Of a stretch of 64,000 nt of DNA, positions 33,741 to 45,526 are shown in pieces. The notes below the pieces were generated by a model. It made no database searches and was not told the origin of the DNA. It saw nothing but the letters and a program-made list of their open reading frames with translations. A program made the translations under genes and the position numbers. The first letter of the stretch is position 1, and every line of letters begins with the position of its first letter. The DNA comes from Drosophila miranda (taxonomy: Eukaryota; Arthropoda; Insecta; Diptera; Drosophilidae). The stretch covers positions 3,472,001 through 3,536,000 of the forward strand of contig NW_022881625.1 in assembly GCF_003369915.1 (NCBI RefSeq). The letters are read 5' to 3'.

Positions 33741-35602
33741 TCAAAGCACAAAACAAGTTGATTCTGATTGACGTGCGGCCAAAAAAACACCTACTTTATA
33801 TTGCAAATAAGTTCCTTCAAGGTTTTCCAGTTGTAAAGATAATTTAGGATGAGAAATGTGTTTACTGTTGGGCAAATTGATCAGGGAGGAGCGGAAAGCG
33901 TTCTCCGTGGGATGATTGAACTCGATGCTAAAGTTCCGAATGAGTCGAGCGATGCCCAGCTCGAGCTCCATGTCCACGATGCGCTTTCCAACGCACATCC
34001 GGGGTCCAAATCCAAAGGGCAAGAACACAAACGGATTCTTCAGCTTCAAGTCATTTGCCGGGCATTGCCCGTTGGAGTCTGTGGCGTTACGAATCCAACG
34101 TTCTGGCAGGAACTCAGCAGCCTTGGGGAAGTGCTCCTCGCTTGATAGCAAGCTCAGGGGAACCATCGACACACAGGTACCAGCTGGCACTTGGTATCCG
34201 CTCAAAACTCTGTCCCAATTGAGAAATCGGCCATTGCCGATGACCAAAGGATAGATCCGTTGTGACTCTTTGATGCAGGCACGTAGATAGGGAACGTTCT
34301 TCATCGATGCCTCAGTGAATTCGGAGTCCTTCTCGGGTAGAACCTTCATCACCTCTTCTCGGAGTACGGCCTGCTTCTCCGGATTCTTGGCAAGGCACAG
34401 CAAGGCCGCTGTAAAGGTACTTGAGGTCTGGAAAAAAAGGATGTATGAGATAAGGGTAAGTATGAGAACAACAGACTACGTACGGTATCCACTCCGGCCA
34501 TTAGCATGTCCATGGCCATAACCGTCGCCACCTTTTTGTCGATCTTGAGCAGCTTTTCCAGTACACTCTGCTCGCTCTCAGGGCGGACAACACCCTCCTT
34601 GGCCTTTCTGCGCTCTTTCTCTATACGCTGAAGTTATTTCTTGAACGTCCCATCTAGGGACTTCATTAGCTTCATTAGCTTGGGTGTTTTAACGTAACGC
34701 CAGATGGAGGGCTTCATCTCCAGATCGGCTGTTAATTCAAAAAAATCGTCCAGGTACTTGAAAAGTAACACAGCCTGGTCGTTATCGCCCGACTCTTTGA
34801 GCAGTCCCAACTGCTTGTCCAGAGCCACCACAGAGACTGACTCGAGGGTCCACCGATTTATAACGTTTAAGAAATCATCTGGAGCTTCCTGGGTATCGAT
34901 ATCACGGAGTGCTTTAATACTGTGAAGGGGGAGAACATACTTGAGCGTAAACAGGGATTTATTATCAGTCATACGCACCGTTGCACAAACTCCTGGTTCA
35001 CTTGGGACATCTTCTTATAATAAAGCCGCACGTTCTTCGGCTGCATTAGGACAGGATTTACAGCCGATCGAAAGTCGCTCCAGGTTTTTCCTTGTGTGGG
35101 TAAAGCTCCCTCCACTCCCTGGAAGAAATCCTTTCTATGAGTCTTCCGATGATAGCGAAGAGTATCGCTGCCAGGCCGATGCGGCCACACTCCTTCGTTC
35201 CGGAACACGACCTCGAAGTCCTTGGGATTGTGAGTCATCAGGTATGACGTACCTCCCATCATACCTGGTAAATATAATATGTTTCCATAGTCGTCTTGCA
35301 AAGCTTTGAACAATTTCACAATGTCCAGTTTGCTATATTTTCCTCCAGGCATAAAATTCCGAACAGTAGACAGAAAAGTTGTACTAGGAATCTGATCAAA
35401 GGGACGAGCTTGTAGCCACTCTGCATCATTTCTGGGCTCTGCTACAGCTGCTGTGGTCTGCCAACGCTACAAGAGATTTAAAAACGTATATCACTGTGAT
35501 ATCGGATCTATATGTATACTATATATTTACCAGCGGACTGCTGACAGAGAGGGCTGCTTTTTGCGCCTGAATTATAGATCGACCGCTGCGCACTTTCAAC
35601 AT
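33741..35602 (-). pseudogene. Cyp12: CYP12 P450, copy 7 (broken)
   Basis: Exons are 35531-35602, 34979-35466, 34484-34919 and 33741-34427. Exon 4 is open and carries the private [10 protein letters not shown], shared with copy 12. Exon 3 is 12 bases short overall because of a messy loss and gain around 34606-34650; reading through it gives SLDGTFKK and a stop. Exons 1 and 2 look sound. Confidence 0.85.
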
Positions 35603-36058
35603 TTTGCTTGTTAGGAACTTAATTCATTCACTGCCAGAGCTATACTGCTAAATCATTCCATTAGCTAGCCATTTGAAAGGCCTGCGAGAGCTTTGTTGCA
35701 AAAAGAGCTGACCGATAACAGAGCACAAACAGAACAAGAGAGAGAGAGAGTGCCAAAACACGTTCGCGGGAGCGTGCGAATGCCAAACAGAAATAATTGT
35801 AAACATTTGCCATATTTTTTTAATATAGACTGCTATTTGATCGACTATGTTATACCTTCTAAGGAATATTTAGGAATATAGTATTATGATTGATCTGACT
35901 CTCAATGAAATGAAACAAATAAATCGCCATAATTATGGCATCAGATTTTTTGGCCAAATTTAATTTATTGGGCATGGAATGGTCGGTAGACTGCCGAAAG
36001 TTTTGGGTTGATAATAATATAAACAAGCTAATCTTTAGCGCTTTTTTATATCTTGTTA
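35603..36058. promoter_or_regulatory. CYP12 5' flank, type A
   Basis: Same flank with (GA)n at 35736-35750, ending on the feo poly(A). No gene is seen. Confidence 0.45.
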
Positions 36059-36202
36059 TTTTTTTTTTTGGTTCGGTTGTCCTTCTTGAAGGTAATTTAA
36101 TTTTTATTGGGCCAACATCGAAAATAAATGAAACAGAGATAAACAGATAAGGGTACAAAAAATGAAATCAAACATAAAACGCAAATAAAAATTCCAATAA
36201 TC

Positions 36203-36814
36203 TCATCGTGGATTCGACCACATGCGACTTTCACGTGGCGATGGGAGCTTCAATTGATTGCCAAATCGAGGCCTCTCCTCCTGATTGACCGCCTGCTTTG
36301 ACGGTGTGTTGGCGGCCGACGCCACCGAATTGTGGTTTACGAGGACATGGCGAATTCGTGGCACAGCCACGCGATTGCGCTGATGCTGAGCCCGCCGACG
36401 GGCAGCACTGAGGAGCGACTCGTGGGCACCAATTCTTCATAGGAGATCCCGGCTCATCGGTCATTTTCAGTGGTCTCATCGGTCATATACTCGGAATCGC
36501 TGGGCGATCTTGTATCCGGCACCGCTGATTTTGTGCGTGGCTTCTTGTTCGAGCGTGTGCCAATGCTGCGTCTGCCCAATCCCCCGCTGCGACGCAATGT
36601 GTTGTCCAGGACGCGGACCCGCTTTAGTGGCGACTTGGACGCCTTCAGCTGGCTGTTGGCCAGCCGCTGTGCGGTAGACGGCTACGGGCGTATCGAATTC
36701 AGAGAGCTCATGAGGCTGCGCTTGGCGTTGGGAGTCCGATACCCCGAAGAGCTGGCGGCTGCTGATGGATTCAGTCGCTTGTGCAGATTCCAGTGCTCGG
36801 TTTGGGGTGCGGGT

Positions 36815-36847
<33 letters not shown>

Positions 36848-38234
36848 GTCGGCGGTGGCATCATCAATTTGCTGCTGCTGCCGTCCTCGTGGTGGGGGGG
36901 CTTCTTGCGGCGAGCTCTGCTTGGCCTGCCGATAGTTCTCCATTCGCCAGCCATCAGCTCCAGTATGTTCTCGCCATAAACCAGAAACGGCATGCGATTG
37001 CACCTCATAGGCGGCACCAGTTCAGTGATCTGCTGCTCAATCTTGGACAGCTTCGAGGTGATGGCCTTGCGTTCTTTTCCTCTTTAAGAACTGGCCGCAC
37101 GATTGTTGAAACGATTCGACTCGTTGCCTTTGCCTCTAGAGCCTGCATGCGGACCAAGTTCTGCACGCTCTCGTACAGATCGAAAATCTCCTTGTTGCAC
37201 GTGTAGAAGCTCTTCAGATCATCCAGCTCCAGCTCGTGCAGCTCCAACAGGTCTTCGTTGCAATACTTATTGTAGTAGTTGGAGAAACGCTTGCACGCCT
37301 GCTGGCTCTTGAGCGTTAGATCCCACCTTTTGCTTATCTCGACGCGCAGCTGCTCGATGAACGTCTTGAGGTTCTGGCTGCGCAGTGCCTGGCAGCGCTG
37401 CAGCTCCGAATGGAGGATGTCATAGGTGCGCTGCGTATTCTCGGTGCACTCGCGCACTCGTCGCATGGCGCTCTCGTCCGTCTCCTGGAGGCGATCCCAC
37501 AGCACGTAGATCTTCTCGCGCATGTCATGGATTTTGGAGCGCAGCTCCTGGATCTGCTCGGCATAACTGTTGCGCATCTGCCGCAGCCGCTCTAGTGTCT
37601 CTGTTGTTAGATTGTGGCTCAGATCGTTCAGTAGGCGATCCTCTGCATCGGTCTGGGGCATCAGCTCGAGCATCTTCATGTCATGCTTGATGGCCTTGCG
37701 CAGCTGGTCCAGCTCCGTCTGGCGCACTGCGCGCTGAGAGCGCAGGTTGTCGAGATGGTCGCGAAAGCCGTCCATCTCATCGGGCAGGGGCAGCGGGTCC
37801 GCCAGTAGAGGGAGCGGCAGTGCGCCCAGCTCTTCGCAGAGCTGCTCCTGCTGGAGCAGCAGCCCCCCGATCTCCGCCCGACTTTTCGAGAGCTCCTCGC
37901 GCAGATGCTCAATGCTTTTGTCCAGCTTCAGCTGCCATATGATCAGTGGCACATCGTCGGGCCTCTGACCAATGTCCACCGTCTCATGGAGGGGGCGCGT
38001 GAGGTCGCTGGCCTCGGCTCGGAGTGCGGCTATGTCATCCAGGATGGCCGCCTGCTTCTCCCGCGACTCGGTCAGCAGATCCGTATAGAAATTATCCGCG
38101 TGCGCCTTGAGTTTGTGCAGAAAGTCCTCGCATGTCTTCGGCTCGAACATGAGGGACCACATTGAATGGAGCTGCTCCACATGCTCGCCAGTCATCTCAA
38201 GGATCTCTCCCTTGATGGAGGTTGGGTCAACCAT
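36203..38234 (-). pseudogene. feo: feo retrocopy 7, broken, with low-quality middle
   Basis: The N-terminal two thirds are open from 38234 to about residue 370. From about 36790 to 37190 many single bases are missing, mostly in runs of G or C, and a run of about 30 G replaces the KNMSSMSTSTMSL segment. Part of this damage may be sequencing or assembly error rather than biology. The tail before the stop is partly readable but also shifted near 36390 and 36455. The Arg at QQERKR is Cys with an Ala before it (QQACKR). Confidence 0.78.
36814..36846. other. Poly(G) run, probable assembly artefact
   Basis: About 30 consecutive G inside a feo copy, where ten other copies have ordinary coding sequence. 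It lies in a stretch rich in homopolymer undercalls (36790-37190). A true G-run of this length inside a coding repeat would be surprising. Confidence 0.7.
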
Positions 38235-38409
38235 AGCCAATAGGAATGGGTCTTGTATTCGCGAATGGAAGGAATTTATGTGATGTGTGCAGGATTTCGA
38301 TTGCACAATGTGTTGCTCAAGGAAAATGCCTCCGCACAGATAAGTGACGCCTCTCGTGTTGGCACAAATTGCACAATGAAAATTTTGTGTGCTTGATTTG
38401 CCTCATGCC

Positions 38410-40284
38410 TCAAAGCACAAAACAAGTTGATTCTGATTGACGTGCGGCCAAAAAAACACCTACTTTATATTGCAAATACGTTCCTTCAAGGTTTTCCAGT
38501 TGTAAAGATAATTTAGGATGAGAAATGTGTTTACTGTTGGGCAAATTGATCAGGGAGGAGCGGAAAGCGTTCTCCGTGGGATGATTGAACTCGATGCTAA
38601 AGTTCCGAATGAGTCGAGCGATGCCCAGCTCGAGCTCCATGTCCACGATGCGCTTTCCAACGCACATCCGGGGTCCAAATCCGAAGGGCAAGAACACAAA
38701 CGGATTCTTCAGCTTCAAGTCATTTGCCGGGCATTGCCCGTTGGAGTCTGTGGCGTTACGAATCCAACGTTCTGGCAGGAACTCAGCAGCCTTGGGGAAG
38801 TGCTCCTCGCTTGATAGCAAGCTCAGGGGAACCATCGACACACAGGTACCAGCTGGCACTTGGTATCCGCTCAAAACGCTGTCCCGATTGAGAAATCGGC
38901 CATTGCCGATGACCAAAGGATATATCCGTTGTGACTCTTTGATGCAGGCACGGGGATAGGGAACGTTCTTCATCGATGCCTCAGTGAATTCGGAGTCCTT
39001 CTCGGGTAGAACCTTCATCACCTCTTCTCGGAGTACGGCCTGCTTCTCCGGATTCTTGGCAAGGCACAGCAAGGCCGCTGTAAAGGTACTTGAGGTCTGG
39101 AAAAAAAGGATTTATGAGATAAGGGTAAGTATGAGAACAACAGACTACGTACGGTATCCACTCCGGCCATTAGCATGTCCATGGCCATAACCGTCGCCAC
39201 CTTTTTGTCGATCTTGAGCAGCTTTTCCAGTACACTCTGCTCGCTCTCAGGGCGGACAACACCCTCCTTGGCCTCTTTCTCTAGACGCTCTATAGCTTCG
39301 TCTACATACGCTGAAGTTATTTCTTGAACGCCATCTAGGGACTTCATTAGCTTCATTAGCTTGGGTGTTTTAACGTAACGCCAGATGGAGGGCTTCATCT
39401 CCAGATCGGCTGTTAATTCAAAAAAATCGTCCAGGTACTTGAAAAGTAACACAGCCTGGTCGTTATCGCCCGACTCTTTAAGCAGTACCAACTGCTTGTC
39501 CAGAGCCACCACAGAGACTGACTCGAGGGTCCACCGATTTATAACGTTTAAGAAATCATCTGGAGCTTCCTGGGTATCGATATCACGGAGTGCTTTAATA
39601 CTGTGAAGGCGGGAGAACATACTTGAGCGTAAACAGGGATTTATTGTCCCCTATACGCACCGTTGCACAAACTCCTGGTTCACATGGGACATCTTGTTAT
39701 AGTTAAGCCGCACGTTCTACGGCTGCATTAGGACAGGATTTACAGCCGATCGTAAGTCGCTCCAGGTTTTTCCTTGTGTGGGTAAAGCTCCCTCCTTTCC
39801 CTGGAAGAAATCCTTTCTATGAGTCTTCCGATGATAGCGAAGAGTATCGCTGCCAGGCCGATGCGGCCACACTCCTTCGTTCCGGAACACGACCTCGAAG
39901 TCCTTGGGATTGTGAGTCATCAGGTATGACGTACCTCCCATCATTCCTGGTAAATATAATATGTTTCCATAGTCGTCTTGCAAAGCTTTGAACAATTTCA
40001 CAATGTCCAGTTTGCAATATTTTCCTCCAGGCATAAAATTCCGAACAGTAGACAGAAAAGTTGTACTAGGAATCTGATCAAAGGGACGAGCTTGTAGCCA
40101 CTCTGCATCATTTCTGGGCTCTGCTACAGCTGCTGTGGTCTGCCAACGCTACAAGAGATTAAAAAACGTATATCACTGTGATATCGGATCTATATGTATA
40201 CTATATATTTACCGGCAGACTGCTGACAGAGAGGGCTGCTTTTTGCGCCTGAATTATAGATAGACCGCTGCGCACTTTCAACAT
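38410..40284 (-). pseudogene. Cyp12: CYP12 P450, copy 8 (broken)
   Basis: Exons are 40213-40284, 39661-40148, 39153-39600 and 38410-39096. Exons 3 and 4 are open, with ESQR and [10 protein letters not shown] intact. Exon 2 has TAG for Lys168 in [10 protein letters not shown] (39717-39719), followed by several nearby replacements (RLNYNKM), and intron 2 differs from other copies just inside the donor. The cluster of changes at 39640-39720 looks like one local event or a poor sequence patch. Confidence 0.84.
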
Positions 40285-40740
40285 TTTGCTTGTTAGGAAC
40301 TTAATTCATTTACTGCAGGAGCTATACTGCTAAATCATTCCATTAGCTAGCTATTTGAAAGGCCTGCGAGAGCTTTGTTGCAAAAAGAGCTGACCGATAA
40401 CAGAGCACAAACAGAACAAGAGAGAGAGAGAGTGCCAAAACACGTTCGCGGGAGCGTGCGAATGCCAAACAGAAATAATTGTAAACATTTGCCATATTTT
40501 TTTAATATAGACTGCTATTTGATCGACTATGTTATACCTTCTACGGAATATTTAGGAATATAGTATTATGATTGATCTGACTCTCAATGAAATGAAACAA
40601 ATAAATCGCCATAATTATGGCATCAGATTTTTTGGCCAAATTTAATTTATTGGGCATGGAATGGTCGGTAGACTGCCGAAAGTTTTGGGTTGATAATAAT
40701 ATAAACAAGCTAATCTTTAGCGCTTTTTTATATCTTGTTA
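40285..40740. promoter_or_regulatory. CYP12 5' flank, type A
   Basis: Same flank with (GA)n at about 40419-40432, ending on the feo poly(A). No gene is seen. Confidence 0.45.
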
Positions 40741-40884
40741 TTTTTTTTTTTGGTTCGGTTGTCCTTCTTGAAGGTAATTTAATTTTTATTGGGCCAACAT
40801 CGAAAATAAATGAAACAGAGATAAACAGATAAAGGTACAAAAAATGAAATCAAACATAAAACGCAAATAAAAATTCCAATAATC

Positions 40885-42530
40885 TCATCGTGGATTCGAC
40901 CACATGCGACTTTCACGTGGCGATGGGAGCTTCAATTGATTGCCAAATCGAGGCCTCTCCTCCTGATTGACCGCCTGCTTTGACGGTGTTGGCGGCCGAC
41001 GCCACCGAATTGTGGTTTACGAGGACATGGCGAATTCGTGGCACAGCCACGCGATTGCGCTGATGCTGAGCCCCGCCTGCAGCACTGAGGAGCGACTCGT
41101 GGGCACCAATTCTTCATAGGAGATCCCGGCTCATCGGTCATATACTCGGAATCGCTGGGCGATCTTGTATCCGGCACCGCTGATTTTGTGCGTGGCTTCT
41201 TGCTCGAGCGTGTGCCAATGCTGCGTCTGCCCAATCCCCCGCTGCGACGCAATGTTGTCCAGGACGCGGACCCGCTTTAGTGGCGACTTGGACGCCTTCA
41301 GCTGGCTGTTGGCCAGCCGCTGTGCGGTAGACGGCGACGGGCTTATCGAATTCAGAGAGCTCATGAGGCTGCGCTTGGCGTTGGGAGTCCGATACCCCGA
41401 AGAGCTGGCGGCTGCTGATGGATTAAGTCGCTTGTGCAGATTCCCAGTGCTCTTGGTCATATTGGGAGTGATCAGCATCGAAAATCTCCTTGTTGCACGT
41501 GTAGAAGCTCTTCAGATCATCCAGCTCCAGCTCGTGCAGCTCCAACAGGTCTTCGTTGTAATACTTATTGTAGTAGTTGGAGAAACGCTTGCGCTCCTGC
41601 TGGCTCTTGAGCGTTAGATCCCACCACTTGCTTATCTCGACGCGCAGCTGCTCGATGAACGTCTTGAGGTTCTGGCTGCGCAGTGCCTGGCAGCGCTGCA
41701 GCTCCATATGGAAGATGTCATAGGTGCGCTGCGTATTCTCGGTGCACTCGCGCCTTCGTCGCATGGCGCTCTCGTCCGTCTCCTGGAGGCGATCCCACAG
41801 CACGTAGATCTTCTCGCGCATGTCATGGATTTTGGAGCGCAGCTCCTGGATCTGCTCGGCATAACTGTTGCGCATCTGCCGCAGCCGCTCTAGTGTCTCT
41901 GGTGTTAGATTGTGGCTCAGATCGTTGAGTAGGCGATCCTCTGCATCGGTCTGGGGCATCAGCTCGAGCATCTTCATGTCATGCTTGATGGCCTTGCGCA
42001 GCTGGTCCAGCTCCGTCTGGCGCACTGTGCGCTGAGAGCGCAGGTTGTCGAGATGGTCGCGAAAGCCGTCATCTCATCGGGCAGGGGCAGCGGGTCCGCC
42101 AGTAGAGGGAGCGGCAGTGCGCCCAGCTCTTCGCAGAGCTGCTCCTGCTGGAGCAGCAGCTCCCCGATCTCCGCCCGACGTTTCGAGAGCTCCTCGCGCA
42201 GATGCTCAATGCTTTTGTCCAGCTTCAGCTGCCATATGATCAGTGGCACATCGTCGGGCCTCTGACCAATGTCCACCGTCTCATGGAGGAGTCGGGTGAG
42301 GTCGCTGGCCTCGGCTCGGAGTGCGGCTATGTCATCCAGGATGGCCGCCTGCTTCTCCCGCGACTCGGTCAGCAGATCCGTATAGAAATTATCCGCGTGC
42401 GCCTTAAGTTTGTGCAGAAGTCCTCGCATGTCTTTGGCTCGAACATGAGGGACCACATTGAATGGAGCTGCTCCACATGCTCGCCAGTCATCTCAAGTAT
42501 CTCTCCCTTGATGGAGGTTTGGTCAACCAT
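40885..42530 (-). pseudogene. feo: feo retrocopy 8, broken, large internal deletion
   Basis: The most eroded feo copy. About 460 bases are missing at 41476, joining NKEIFD directly to the SSITPNM-type tail and removing most of the microtubule-binding domain. Smaller losses occur near 42070, 42418, 41253, 41120 and 41078. The rod (PQTDAED to LELHELELDD) is still open. The 3' end matches copy 7 in having CGACC in place of CGGCC near the stop, so copies 7 and 8 share a recent ancestor. Confidence 0.83.
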
Positions 42531-42705
42531 AGCCAATAGGAATGGGTCTTGTATTCGCAAATGGAAGGAATTTATGTGATGTGTGCAGGATTTCGATTGC
42601 ACAATGTGTTGCTCAAGGAAAATGCCTCCGCACAGATAAGTGACGCCTCTCGTGTTGGCACAAATTGCACAATGAAAATTTTGTGTGCTTGACTTGCCTC
42701 ATGCC

Positions 42706-43359
42706 TCAAAGCACAAAACAAGTTTGATTCTGATTGACGTGCGGCCAAAAAAACACCTACTTTATATTGCAAATACGTTCCTTCAAGGTTTTCCAGTTGT
42801 AAAGATAATTTAGGATGAGAAATGTGTTTACTGTTGGGCAAATTGATCAGGGAGGAGCGGAAAGCGTTCTCCGTGGGATGATTGAACTCGATGCTAAAGT
42901 TCCGAATGAGTCGAGCGAATGCCCAGCTCGAGCTCCATGTCCACGATGCGCTTTCCAACGCACATCCGGGGTCCAAATCCGAAGGGCAAGAACACAAACG
43001 GATTCTTCAGCTTCAAGTCATTTGCCGGGCATTGCCCGTTGGAGTCTGTGGCGTTACGAATCCAACGTTTCTGGCAGGAACTCAGCAGCCTTGGGGAAGT
43101 GCTCCTCGCTTGATAGCAAGCTCAGGGGAACCATCGACACACAGGTACCAGCTGCACTTGTATCCGCTCAAAACGCTGTCCCGATTGAAGAACTCGCGGC
43201 ATTCATAACAGCCAGCGGGTACATTCCGATGCGACTCTTTGATGCTGGCACGCAATAGGGAACGTTCTTCATGGATTCCTTCGTGAAATCCGAGTCCTTG
43301 TGGCGGTAGTATCTTCATCACCTCTCTCGGAGTATGGCCTGCTTTTCGGGATTCTTCAA
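42706..43359 (-). pseudogene. Cyp12: CYP12 P450, copy 9, exon 4 only, cut by assembly gap
   Basis: Only exon 4 is present, and it is interrupted by several one-base changes (near 42724, 42919, 43070, 43155 and 43190). The last 180 bases before the gap diverge strongly from the other copies (KILPPQGLGFHEG region), either a different paralogue or poor sequence. The rest of the gene and its 5' flank would lie in the gap. Confidence 0.75.
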
Positions 43360-43369
43360 NNNNNNNNNN
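43360..43369. other. Assembly gap (10 N)
   Basis: Ten N join a broken P450 exon on the left to the tail of a Helitron-like element on the right. At least P450 exons 1-3, the 5' flank and the start of the Helitron array are missing, so the true gap is larger than ten bases. Confidence 0.95.
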
Positions 43370-44461
43370 TGCGGTGTCCGCAGCAACTCACAACGTTCCC
43401 CCTCGTTATACCCGATACTCAAAATGAGTATTGGGGTATATTAGATTTGTGGTATAAGTGGATGTGTGTAACGTCCAGAAGGAATCGTTTCCGACCCCAT
43501 AAAGTATATATATTCTTGATCAGCATCAATAGCCGAGTCGATTGAGCCCTGTCTGTCTGTCCGTCCGTCCGTCTGTCCGTCTGTCCGTCTGTCCGTCTAT
43601 CCGTCCCCTTCAGCGCCTAGTGCTCAAAGACTATAAGAGCTAGAGCAACGATGTTTTGGATCCACAAAGCACAAAAATCTGTGGCATCCACAATTTTAAA
43701 GATATGAGAAAACCAAAAACGTTGAATTGTAGAGAATGACCATATCTTTAAGACTGCGGAATCTGAATTGGATCGTATTATTATTATAGCCAGCATCAAG
43801 AAAACAATTTCATTTTTTCTCGCCCTGTCTCTCTCTAACACACACGTAGCATAGGCGGCTTTGCTTAGAGTAAAACATTAGCGCCTAGATCTCAGAGACT
43901 ACAAAAGCTAGAGCAACCAAATTTTGTATCCAAACTCCTAATATATCGGACCGAGACGAGTTTGTTTCAAAATTTCGCCACACCCCCTTCCGCCCCCGCA
44001 AAGGACGAAAATCTGGGGATATTGAAAAATCTCAGAGACTATTAAGGCTGGAGGAACCAAATTTGGTATCTGCACTCCTGTTAGATCTTACTATAAAACG
44101 GGTATCTCAAAATTTCGCCCCACCCCTTCCGCCCCACAAAGGACGAAAATCTGTTGCATCCACAATATTGCAAATTCGAGAAAACTAAAAACGCAGAATC
44201 ATAGATAATGACCATATCTATCAGATTGCTGAATCTGGATCACATCAGATCATTTTTATAGCCAAAAGGAACAAATCAATTTGCACTGGCTACGCAGCGC
44301 CCGACGTCACGCTCAGACTGATTTTCTGTCTCTCTCGCACGCACTCTTTGTCGTGTCGTTCAATATTAGCGGCGTCTGCCGGAGGAGAGCCATACTGACT
44401 AAGTATCGGGTATAACTGTAGAGTTGCGGTGTCCGCAGCAACTCACAACGTTCCCCCTCGT
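43370..44461 (+). mobile_element. Helitron-like array: tail of a cut element plus complete element E1
   Basis: 43370-43406 is the hairpin tail of an element lost in the gap. E1 runs from a perfect TATACCCGATACT at 43407 to AGTATCGGGTATA ending at 44414, then tail to 44461. It differs from the copies at 9843-12109 by a loss of about 100 bases after GGATCCA (near 43660) and by its own substitutions. It carries (TA)n, core and (GTCY)n. Confidence 0.82.
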
Positions 44462-45526
44462 TATACCCGATACTCAAAATGAGTATTGGGGTATATTAGA
44501 TTTGTGGTATAAGTGGATGTGTGTAACGTCCAGAAGGAATCGTTTCCGACCCCATAAAGTATATATATTCTTGATCAGAATCAATAGCCGAGTCGATTGA
44601 GCCATGTCTGTCTGTCCGTCTGTCCGTCCGTCCGTCCGTCCGTCTGTCCGTCTGTCCGTCTGTCCGTCCCCTTCAGCGCCTAGTGCTCAAAGACTATAAG
44701 AGCTAGAGCAACGATGTTTTGGATCCACAAAGCACAAAAATCTGTGGCATCCACAATTTTAAAGATATGAGAAAACCAAAAACGTTGAATTGTAGAGAAT
44801 GACCATATCTTTAAGACTGCGGAATCTGAATTGGATCGTATTATTATTATAGCCAGCATCAAGAAAACAATTTCATTTTTTCTCGCCCTGTCTCTCTCTA
44901 ACACACACGTAGCATAGGCGGCTTTGCTTAGAGTAAAACATTAGCGCCTATATCTCAGAGACTACAAAAGCTAGAGCAACCAAATTTGGTATCCAAACTC
45001 CTAATATATCGGACCGAGACGAGTTTGTTTCAAAATTTCGCCACACCCCCTTCCGCCCCCGCAAAGGACGAAAATCTGGGGATATTCAAAAATCTCAGAG
45101 ACTATTAAGGCTGGAGTAACCAAATTTGGTATCTGCACTCCTGTTAGATCTTACTATAAAACGTGTATCTCAAAATTTCGCCCCATCCTCTTCCGCCCCC
45201 ACAAAGGACGAAAAACTGTTGCATCCACAATATTGAGGATACGAGAAAACTAAAAACGCAGAATCATAGATAATGACCATATCTATCAGATTGCTGAATC
45301 TGGATCAGATCAGATCATTTTTATAGACAAAAGGAACAAATCAATTTGCACTGGCTACGCAGCGCCCGACGTCACGCTCAGACTGATTTTCTGTCTCTCT
45401 CGCACGCACTCTTTGTCGTGTCGTTCAATATTAGCGGCGTCTGCCGGAGGAGAGCCATACTGACTAAGTATCGGGTATAACTGTAGAGTTGCGGTGTCCG
45501 CAGAAACTCACAACGTTCCCCCTCGT
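44462..45526 (+). mobile_element. Helitron-like array element E2
   Basis: Head-to-tail with E1 at a period of 1055 bases. Same internal loss after GGATCCA, so E1 and E2 arose by duplication rather than separate insertion. Intact 13-base inverted ends and hairpin tail. Confidence 0.82.

Noticed and set aside
43617-43841. 74-codon minus-strand frame repeated in Helitron copies (MLERDRARKNEIVF...)
   Set aside because: It overlaps the GA-rich element body, is broken in other copies of the same family, and resembles no Rep or helicase sequence.
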